This document shows positions 7,265 through 13,312 of a stretch of 25,120 bases of DNA, piece by piece; position 1 is the stretch's first letter; the number at the start of each line of letters is the position of its first letter. The stretch comes from DASUFI01 sp036274635 (GTDB lineage: Bacteria; Planctomycetota; B15-G4). The stretch covers positions 1 through 25,120 of the forward strand of contig DASUFI010000126.1 in the NCBI GenBank assembly GCA_036274635.1, in the 5' to 3' direction. The notes beneath the pieces were generated by a model. That model saw only the letters and a list, made by a program, of their open reading frames with translations. It ran no database searches and was not told the DNA's origin. Position numbers and translations under genes: made by a program.

Positions 7265-10069
7265 TCAGGGTTTGCCTGGCGGGAGCACGGCGTCCTGCTG
7301 CAGATCCGCGCCAGGCTCGATGCGGACAGCCGTGCGCACCCACGCGAGACGTCTGGCGTCCTCGCTTCCAAACCAGTGCTCGTGGCCGTTCAACCCCCGT
7401 GCCACCAGCAACTCGTAGTCTCCCGGCGCGATCCGCTCGAAGCTGTAGGTGCCGTCGTCCCCGGGGAAATCGACGTCGGCGTGCTCCGACTCGCCGACAG
7501 CAGCCAGGTAGACCGTGCATTCGCCTCGGCCGACGGCCGCCCCGTCGGCCGTGCGCACGGTGCCTGCCATCCGACCTAGGCGAGTCACCTCGATCAGCAG
7601 CTCGCGCGGCGCGTCAGCCGGAAGGTCCACGCCGACCTCTGCGCTGAACGTGAAGGGCTCGCCACCCCCTTGCACGGTCCAGGCACCGGGCTCGAGGCCC
7701 TCGAGGTTGAAGTGCCCGGAGCCATCGGACTTCACCGACGGGCCCATCAGCTCCTGGTTGCCACGCCAGGCCTGAACGGCGGCTCCCGCCGCCGGCGCGC
7801 CCGTCGACACATCCACGATGCGACCGCTGATGTGCTCCGTGCCGAGCTGCAGGTCCACGACGCGCGCTTCGCCGGGCAGGAGAGCGAGGGTCTGCGCAAC
7901 GACGCCTCCGTGCGCCGAGCGAGCGACGACACGCACGGAGGGCGTAGCCGCCACGTCCAGCGACCACGTGCCGTCCGGGCCCGTCGTCGTGCGCACCGGC
8001 CGAAAGCCGCCCCTGACGTCGATGCGCGCCTCGGCAACAGGACCCGAAGCGTCGCGCAACGTCCCCGAGAGCCGCGCCGGCTGTTGAGGCTGCACCAGCA
8101 GCGCGCGCGTCTCCCCCTCGGCGAGGGTCCCGAGGTCCACCACGATCGGCGGATCGCGTGACTCGAAGCGCATCCCGCCCGGTGGCGCGACGAAATGCAC
8201 GGCGCCTTCGGAATCGGTCGCGCCAGCCGCTAGGACCAGCGGACTGCCAACCGGCGCGTCCGCCGCGACGAGGCTGACCTGCACGCCCGGCCTGGCGGCA
8301 CCCGCCGCATCGACGAGGCGCGCGTCGAGGCGCGCCGGGCGCATCAGTACGAGATCCCCGACATCCACATCCTCGCCGGGTGCCAGGAGCCGACGTGCCG
8401 AGGTGGAACTGTGCGCCGCCTCGCCCGCCCACACCATCCAATCGTCCGCGGGAATAGGTCCACTCTGGAATCGGCCGGCTTCATCCACTGCCACATCGAA
8501 GCGATCGATGCGCACCGCCTGCAGGTCGCCCGAATACGGCTGGAAGGACACGCGCGCCGTCGTCACGGGCAGGCCGGCCGAGTCGAGCACGCGGCCCGCG
8601 ATCGACGCCGGCCGTGGGACCGGCAGCTCGCTCACGGCTTCTGCCATCCCCGGTTCGAGGCCGTCGATACGCAGGGAGGCGAAGCCGAGCTGTGGGGAGC
8701 GGATGCTGGCCACGAGTGGCGCGTCGCACACGTCGCTCACCAGGAACTCTCCGGACGGCAGTCGTTCGACAGGCAGGCGATCCCTGTCTCCTACCGCCTG
8801 CTGCTGCCGGCCCCCGACGCTCTGCACCTGTAGCTCGGCCCCTGCGATCGGCTGGCCATCCATCGCGTCCACCAAGCGCAAGCGCAGGTGGCCGAGCGGC
8901 TGCAACCGCAGCACGAGGTCGCGCGTGCCGGCGGGCACATCGTCCTGCGCCGCAGGCTCGAAGCCCGGGCCCACGGCGAGGACCGCGCACGTTGCGCGCT
9001 GCATGCCGCCCAGCTCGAATCTCCCGTCGGCATCGCTCGTCACGACGCAGGCACGCGCATCGTGGCGATCGCCCATGCCCCACTGCGCGGTGCGCGCCTT
9101 CTCCAGCTCCCAGTGGATGCCATGCTCCAGCCGGCGCACCAGCTCAAGGCCCGACGCGGTCGCGCGCACTTCCGCGCCGACGATCGGTCGGTCCTGGGCG
9201 TCGAGCACGCGCCCTGAGACCGTGTTGCCTCGCTGGAGCCGCAGGTCGCCCAGATCCACGTCCGGTTCCGGGACGACCGTGATCGCGTCCGTGCGCAACG
9301 TCGCGTGGCCCAGGTGCTCCACGGCCAGCGTGAACGCCGCCGGCGGCAGCCCCCCGAGCTCGAAGCGGCCGTCGTCGTCGGTGCGGGCGTGCAGCAGGCC
9401 GTCGTACAGGCCGACGATCAGATTCGGATCTCCCGCGAGCAACGGCACCGTCCTCGTCTGCAGGGAGGCGTCGACATCAGCGCCGGCCGCCGGCGAGCCA
9501 TCCCACGCCAGCACGCGCCCGCGCAGGACCCCGCCCCGAGCAAGTCGCAGCGTGCCGCAGTCTCCTCCCGCGGCCAGCGCATCCTTGCAGGCGACAAGGC
9601 ACGCGACCGCCGTGGGATGGCGCACCAGCAGTGCCCAGTCGGTTTCGGCAGCGGGCTCGGCCCACGCGATTTCGAACGTCCCGTCGGCACCCGTTTCGGA
9701 CCAGAGTGCCTGCTCGAAGAGGGCGGCATTCTCCGGCTGCGGTCCGTGCGACATGAAACTCATTCGCCGTGCCATCGGCAGGCGGCCGACGCGCGCGCCT
9801 GCCAACGGTCGCCCGTCCACGTCGAGCACGAGACCGTGCCACATGGGCGTCCCGGTCACCGCAGCTGCGGGCGCGATCGGCACCGCCTCCGGCACAGCGG
9901 CGTCCACGATCTCGAGCGGCGGGATGGCACGCTCGTCGCGCGCCGCGGGGGATGCCTGCCCCGGCCTCGGCGATCCAGCTCCCGCAGGGTCGGTGTCCGT
10001 CCACCGCAGTGCAAGCACGCCGACGAGACCGGCGAGCAGCAGGGCGAGTGGCACGATCGCGCGTCGCAT
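7265..10069 (-). CDS. Large envelope protein with nine carboxypeptidase-regulatory-like repeats (934 aa)
   Basis: The N-terminus has RR plus a hydrophobic segment (about 4-21), giving an export signal or membrane anchor, then a Pro/Ala-rich linker to about residue 72. The rest is a chain of beta-sandwich units, each opening with a version of [G]-R-V-x-D-x-x-G-x-P-[VL]-x-G-A. They begin near residues 76, 181, 284, 394, 489, 581, 666, 747 and 833, spaced 81-110 apart, and most contain a D-x-x-G-x-F-x-[LF]-x-G-[LM]-x-[PA]-G strand. This is the CarboxypepD_reg-like/transthyretin-like fold, usually a structural or binding module. I see no catalytic domain. The protein probably acts as an extracytoplasmic scaffold or adhesin, which is inference. 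It lies 54 bp downstream of the kinase gene on the same strand but has its own -10-like TATCGT 8 nt before the ATG. It is a distant relative of the proteins at 13313, 19228 and 21367. Confidence 0.85.
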   Translation of the reverse strand: MRRAIVPLALLLAGLVGVLALRWTDTDPAGAGSPRPGQASPAARDERAIPPLEIVDAAVPEAVPIAPAAAVTGTPMWHGLVLDVDGRPLAGARVGRLPMARRMSFMSHGPQPENAALFEQALWSETGADGTFEIAWAEPAAETDWALLVRHPTAVACLVACKDALAAGGDCGTLRLARGGVLRGRVLAWDGSPAAGADVDASLQTRTVPLLAGDPNLIVGLYDGLLHARTDDDGRFELGGLPPAAFTLAVEHLGHATLRTDAITVVPEPDVDLGDLRLQRGNTVSGRVLDAQDRPIVGAEVRATASGLELVRRLEHGIHWELEKARTAQWGMGDRHDARACVVTSDADGRFELGGMQRATCAVLAVGPGFEPAAQDDVPAGTRDLVLRLQPLGHLRLRLVDAMDGQPIAGAELQVQSVGGRQQQAVGDRDRLPVERLPSGEFLVSDVCDAPLVASIRSPQLGFASLRIDGLEPGMAEAVSELPVPRPASIAGRVLDSAGLPVTTARVSFQPYSGDLQAVRIDRFDVAVDEAGRFQSGPIPADDWMVWAGEAAHSSTSARRLLAPGEDVDVGDLVLMRPARLDARLVDAAGAARPGVQVSLVAADAPVGSPLVLAAGATDSEGAVHFVAPPGGMRFESRDPPIVVDLGTLAEGETRALLVQPQQPARLSGTLRDASGPVAEARIDVRGGFRPVRTTTGPDGTWSLDVAATPSVRVVARSAHGGVVAQTLALLPGEARVVDLQLGTEHISGRIVDVSTGAPAAGAAVQAWRGNQELMGPSVKSDGSGHFNLEGLEPGAWTVQGGGEPFTFSAEVGVDLPADAPRELLIEVTRLGRMAGTVRTADGAAVGRGECTVYLAAVGESEHADVDFPGDDGTYSFERIAPGDYELLVARGLNGHEHWFGSEDARRLAWVRTAVRIEPGADLQQDAVLPPGKP

Positions 10070-10077
10070 AGCGCCGC

Positions 10078-10106
10078 ACGATAGCGGACCCTGCCCGGAC
10101 GGTCAC
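10078..10106 (-). promoter_or_regulatory. Candidate leaderless promoter of the 934-aa repeat protein
   Basis: On the minus strand GTGACC (10106-10101) is followed after 17 nt by TATCGT (10083-10078), which ends 8 nt before the ATG. No Shine-Dalgarno sequence is visible. Transcription would begin at or next to the start codon. Confidence 0.4.
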
Positions 10107-10123
10107 TCGCGCCCTGCGCCCGC

Positions 10124-11140
10124 CTACCCCATGCGTCCCGTGACCAGCAGCGCCACCGCTGCAGCGCGCAGCGCCGCCGGGCGCAGCCACGCTGCCGCAC
10201 GACGTAGCCGGCCGCCGGAGGCGGCGCGCACGGGGACTCCGTCGAGGAAGCGGCGCAGATCGTCGGCCAGCGCGCCCGCCGTCGAGTAGCGCTGCGCAGG
10301 ATCGGCGCTCAGCGCGTGCATGCACACCGCGCACAGGTCCTCCGGCAAGCTCGGCTGAAGCGTACGCGGCGGCGCCGGCTTGACGGCGAGCACCGCCGCC
10401 CGCACCTCCGCGCAGCTCCGCCCGCCGAACGCGCGCTCAAGCGTGAGCGCCTCGTACAGCGTGGCGCCCAGCGCGAAGACGTCGCTGCGCGCGTCGGCGG
10501 GCTGGCCGCGCAGCTGCTCGGGGCTCATGTAGGCGGGCGTGCCGTCGAGGGCCGGGCGGCGGCAGTCGGAGGCGTCGGCCAGCAGCGCGAAGCCGAAGTC
10601 GGCCACCTTGGGGTGGCCGTCGGGTAGCACCAGGATGTTGCCGGGCTTGACGTCGCGGTGGATGACGCCCGCCGCGTGCGCGGCGTGCAGCGCGTCGGCC
10701 ACGTGAGCGAAGAGCTCGGCGGCGTCGCGCACGTGCTCGCGCGGCAGGTCGCGGGGCGGCTGGCCCGGCGGCAGGCAGGCGCGGCGCGCGGCGGCGATGT
10801 CGTCGGCCAGCGTGCGGCCGCCGGGCACCAGCTCCTGCACCAGGTACGGGCGGCCGCAGGCCTCGCCCGCGGCCAGCACCGCGGCGATGTGCGGGTGCGC
10901 GAGGCGCGCGTGGGCGGCGGCCTCGCGATGGAACAGCCGCAGGCCCTCGGCGCTGGCGGCCAGAGCGGGCGCCAGCACCTTGAGCGCCACGCGGCGCTGG
11001 TCGCTGAGCGAGCGGGCCTCCCAGACCTCCGACTGCGCGCCGTGGCCCAGAGGCGCGAGCAGCAGATAGTCCCCGAGGCGCAGGCCCGGCCGCAGCGCGA
11101 CGGGCGCGCGACACGACGGGTGCGGCAAGGGTGCGTTCAC
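10124..11140 (-). CDS. Hanks-type serine/threonine protein kinase, short C-terminus
   Basis: 338 aa from the GTG at 11140. All kinase landmarks are intact: glycine loop GHGAQSEV (32-39), Lys54 in VALKVL, Glu73 in HREAAAHARL, catalytic loop H161-R-D163-V-K165-P-G-N168, D181-F-G, activation segment GTPAYMSPEQ (200-209), and the RRFLDG close of the domain near 296-301. It should phosphorylate Ser/Thr on partner proteins. After the kinase come a basic stretch and only about 11-14 hydrophobic residues, ending LLVTGRMG. Family members of this type usually continue through a full membrane helix into a sensor domain, so this copy ends where the helix should begin. The frame is open upstream but is Arg/Ala-rich noise over the divergent cutC. 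An AGGGA about 10 nt before the GTG is a weak ribosome site. The next gene downstream is the 934-aa repeat protein. Confidence 0.92.
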   Translation of the reverse strand: MNAPLPHPSCRAPVALRPGLRLGDYLLLAPLGHGAQSEVWEARSLSDQRRVALKVLAPALAASAEGLRLFHREAAAHARLAHPHIAAVLAAGEACGRPYLVQELVPGGRTLADDIAAARRACLPPGQPPRDLPREHVRDAAELFAHVADALHAAHAAGVIHRDVKPGNILVLPDGHPKVADFGFALLADASDCRRPALDGTPAYMSPEQLRGQPADARSDVFALGATLYEALTLERAFGGRSCAEVRAAVLAVKPAPPRTLQPSLPEDLCAVCMHALSADPAQRYSTAGALADDLRRFLDGVPVRAASGGRLRRAAAWLRPAALRAAAVALLVTGRMG

Positions 11141-11247
11141 GGCAGTCGATTCCCTGGGCAGCGCCGCCGACGTGTCCCCCGCCTGCGAAGCTCCAGAACT
11201 GCGAGCGGAATCCCGGACCCAGCCGAAGGCGTCGGCACCGCGCGTGC

Positions 11248-11253
11248 TAGCCT
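11248..11253 (+). promoter_or_regulatory. Candidate -10 element for leaderless cutC
   Basis: The sequence GCTAGCCT is followed by 7 nt and then the cutC ATG. TAGCCT fits TAnnnT, and the distance implies a transcript starting at the ATG. No -35 box is convincing, and no Shine-Dalgarno sequence is present. Confidence 0.3.
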
Positions 11254-11260
11254 GCCCGCG

Positions 11261-11941
11261 ATGCCCGCCCGCGCCCTGCTGGAGATCTGCGTGGAATCCG
11301 CGGACGGCGCGCGGGCGGCCGCGCGCGGCGGGGCCGATCGCCTCGAGCTGTGCGCCGACCTCGCCTGTGGCGGTCTGACGGCGCCGCCCGGGCTGCTGGC
11401 CGAGGTGCAAACGGCGAGCGCGCTGCCCGTCGTGACACTCCTTCGGCCGCGGGCGGGCGACTTCGTCTACTCGCCGGCGGAGCTGGCGACGCTGCGCGAG
11501 CAGGCGGCGGCGGCGCGGCGCGCGGGCGCGGCCGCGGTGGCCCTCGGCGCGCTCGCGCCCGGCGGCGGCTTCGACCTCCCTGCGCTGGCCGAGCTCGTGC
11601 GCGCGGCCCGGCCGTTGCCGGTGGTGTGCCACCGCTGCTTCGACGAGCTGCCCGACCCGCACGAGGCGCTCGAGCAGCTGGTGGCGCTGGGCTTCGTGCG
11701 GGTGCTCACGGCCGGCGGGCGCGGCACGGCCGCGCAGAACGCGGCGCGCCTCGCGGCCCTCGTGCGCCAGGCGGCCGGTCGCATCACGGTCATGCCCGGC
11801 GGCGGCGTGCGCGCGGCGGGCGCGGCGGCGCTGCGGCGCACGACGGGCGCGACGGAGTTCCACAGTGCGGCGCGGCGGGCGGGCGCGACGGAGACGGACG
11901 GGAGCGAGGTCGCGGCGCTGCGCGCGGCGCTGGACGGGTAG
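11261..11941 (+). CDS. cutC: CutC family protein (historically 'copper homeostasis')
   Basis: 226 aa, a TIM-barrel protein. Conserved blocks in order are LEICVESADGARAAARGGADRLELC (6-31), GGLTAPPGLL (37-46), LLRPRAGDFVYS (60-71), ALGALAPGG (94-102), PVVCHRCFDELPDP (120-133), GFVRVLTAGG (144-153), ITVMPGGGV (175-183) and ATEFHSAAR (197-205). These match the CutC family end to end. The older copper role from E. coli has been questioned and the true reaction is not settled, so the symbol names the family only. The gene is divergent from the Ser/Thr kinase across 120 bp and ends 13 bp before a convergent 49-aa ORF. The sequence is alanine- and arginine-rich, in line with the base composition. Confidence 0.93.
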   Translation: MPARALLEICVESADGARAAARGGADRLELCADLACGGLTAPPGLLAEVQTASALPVVTLLRPRAGDFVYSPAELATLREQAAAARRAGAAAVALGALAPGGGFDLPALAELVRAARPLPVVCHRCFDELPDPHEALEQLVALGFVRVLTAGGRGTAAQNAARLAALVRQAAGRITVMPGGGVRAAGAAALRRTTGATEFHSAARRAGATETDGSEVAALRAALDG

Positions 11942-11954
11942 GCGGGGCGCGCCC

Positions 11955-12104
11955 TCAGCGAACCTTCGGCTCGTACAAGCGCGCGTCGGCGAACCGCTGC
12001 CGCCAGCTGGCCAGCTCGGCGTCGTCGAAGAACGACGTCACCTTGAACCACATGAGCGCGTGCACGCGGTTGCCGGACGTGCGCAGCAGCACCAGCATGC
12101 GCAT
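11955..12104 (-). CDS. 49-aa hypothetical protein downstream of gpmA
   Basis: Starts at the ATG at 12104, 11 nt after the gpmA stop, with an AGGGGG-type Shine-Dalgarno sequence (GAGGGGG) about 6 nt upstream. The peptide runs MRMLVLLRTSGNRVHALMWF, then KVTSFFDDAELASWRQRFAD, then ARLYEPKVR. Its composition (five Phe/Trp residues, balanced charges) is far from the Arg/Ala-rich sequence of spurious frames here. A second in-frame ATG is at 12098. No signal peptide or known domain is recognised. The tight spacing indicates co-transcription with gpmA, so a function tied to it is possible but unproven. The frame is also open upstream through gpmA, but that part is clearly a shadow. Confidence 0.6.
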   Translation of the reverse strand: MRMLVLLRTSGNRVHALMWFKVTSFFDDAELASWRQRFADARLYEPKVR

Positions 12105-12115
12105 CGCGATCCCCC

Positions 12116-12862
12116 TCAGCGCGCCTTCCCCTGGTTCGCGACGGCGGCGGCCTTGGCGGCCACGGCCGCGGCGTCGCCGAGGTAGCGCGCGGACTTCACC
12201 TTCAGCTGGTCGTCGAGCTCGTACAGCCGCGGCACGCCCGTGGGCACGTTGAGCTCCACGATGTCCTGGTCCGAGATGCCCTCGAGGTGCTTGATGAGCG
12301 CGCGCAGGCTGTTGCCGTGCGCGGCGATGAGCACGCGGCGGCCGCGGCGCAGCTCGGGCGCGATGGCCGCCTCCCAGTACGGAAGGAAGCGCTCCACGGT
12401 GTCCTTGAGGCACTCGCTGGCGGGCAGCTCGTCCGGGCGCAGCGTCGCGTAGCGCGGATCGCGCCCGGGCCACATGGGGTCGTCCTTCGACAGCGGCGGC
12501 GGCGGGGTGTCGTAGCTCCGCCGCCACACCTTCACCTGGGCCTCGCCGTGCTTCGCGGCGGTCTGCGCCTTGTCGAGGCCCTGCAGCGCTCCGTACATGC
12601 GCTCGTTGAGGCGCCAGCTGTTGTGGACCGGGATCCACATGAGGTCCATCTGCTCCAGCGCCAGCCAGAGCGTCTTGACCGCGCGCTTGAGCACGGAGGT
12701 GTAGGCCACGTCGAAAGTGAGCTTCTCGGCGGCCATCAGCCGTCCCGCCTCGCGGGCCTCGCCCTCGCCCGACTCGGCCAGCGGCACGTCCACCCAGCCG
12801 GTGAAGCGGTTCTCCTTGTTCCACTGGCTCTCGCCGTGGCGCAGGATGACGAGGGTGGGCAT
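12116..12862 (-). CDS. gpmA: 2,3-bisphosphoglycerate-dependent phosphoglycerate mutase
   Basis: 248 aa, the usual GpmA length. It interconverts 2- and 3-phosphoglycerate in glycolysis and gluconeogenesis in the cytoplasm. The phosphohistidine motif is L7-R8-H9-G10-E11-S12, with H9 as the phospho-acceptor. R60, E87 in LNERMYG and H182 in AAHGNSLRAL complete the active site. The GpmA-specific stretches SQWNKENRFTGWVDV and RRSYDTPPPPL are present, separating it from broader histidine phosphatases. A GGAG ribosome site lies about 6 nt before the ATG, and a promoter-like pair is at 12892-12920. The C-terminus is an Ala/Lys-rich tail. A 49-aa ORF follows in the same transcript. Confidence 0.96.
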   Translation of the reverse strand: MPTLVILRHGESQWNKENRFTGWVDVPLAESGEGEAREAGRLMAAEKLTFDVAYTSVLKRAVKTLWLALEQMDLMWIPVHNSWRLNERMYGALQGLDKAQTAAKHGEAQVKVWRRSYDTPPPPLSKDDPMWPGRDPRYATLRPDELPASECLKDTVERFLPYWEAAIAPELRRGRRVLIAAHGNSLRALIKHLEGISDQDIVELNVPTGVPRLYELDDQLKVKSARYLGDAAAVAAKAAAVANQGKAR

Positions 12863-12891
12863 CGGGGGCTCCGGGGGCGGGGTCGCGGGAC

Positions 12892-12920
12892 ATCAAACCC
12901 GCCCCTCCGGTTGCAGACAA
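12892..12920 (-). promoter_or_regulatory. Candidate gpmA promoter
   Basis: On the minus strand TTGTCT (12920-12915), a 17-nt spacer, then TTTGAT (12897-12892), about 29 nt before the ATG, leaving room for the GGAG ribosome site. The 9-mer GGTTTGATG around the -10 recurs upstream of the 954-aa repeat protein. Confidence 0.4.
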
Positions 12921-13024
12921 GGGCGCGGTGACTTCCGCGGGTCCGGCGGCGTCAGGGCCGGGTCGCGCGAGCCGTCCGCAGTGCCCCGTTCGTGCGGACC
13001 CTGACCCGAACAGGTTCCGGAGCC

Positions 13025-13282
13025 ATGAAGACTGCCGCCTCACCCCGTGGCGGGCTGAGCGTCCTTGCGCTGGCCATCGTGCTGCTGGTGCCGCTCGCCG
13101 TCGGCTGGATCGTGGAGCACCTCGCCTACGGCGAGGCCCGCGCCACGGAGACCATCGTCGAACCCCTGCGCGTGGTGGAAACCCGACCGGCGGCGGCGGT
13201 GAGGCTGGCGGGGGCGGGCGAGGCGGCTCGCGCGACCATCGAGGGGCTGCCGGAGAACGGGGCGGTGGCGGACAGGCACTGA
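13025..13282 (+). CDS. 85-aa single-pass membrane or secreted peptide, unknown function
   Basis: The start is the ATG at 13025, preceded by CCGGAGCC, a purine-rich but very close ribosome site. Residues 1-10 carry a few positive charges, and 11-30 are strongly hydrophobic (LSVLALAIVLLVPLAVGWIV), giving one membrane helix or an uncleaved signal. The remaining 55 residues are hydrophilic and contain ETIVEPLRVVETRPAAAVRL. No known domain is recognised. The 162-bp region upstream holds the gpmA promoter and a 7-bp inverted repeat (12974-12980 / 12993-12999). The gene converges on the 954-aa repeat protein with a 30-bp gap. The clear helix and the lack of an alternative gene on either strand favour a real gene. 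Confidence 0.55.
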   Translation: MKTAASPRGGLSVLALAIVLLVPLAVGWIVEHLAYGEARATETIVEPLRVVETRPAAAVRLAGAGEAARATIEGLPENGAVADRH

Positions 13283-13312
13283 AGCGCGGCTCGGCCCGAG
13301 AGCAACGGCCCT

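Noticed and set aside
8403..10289. 628-aa plus-strand open frame
   Set aside because: Antisense to the 934-aa repeat protein; Ser/Arg/Pro-biased composition typical of a third-position shadow.
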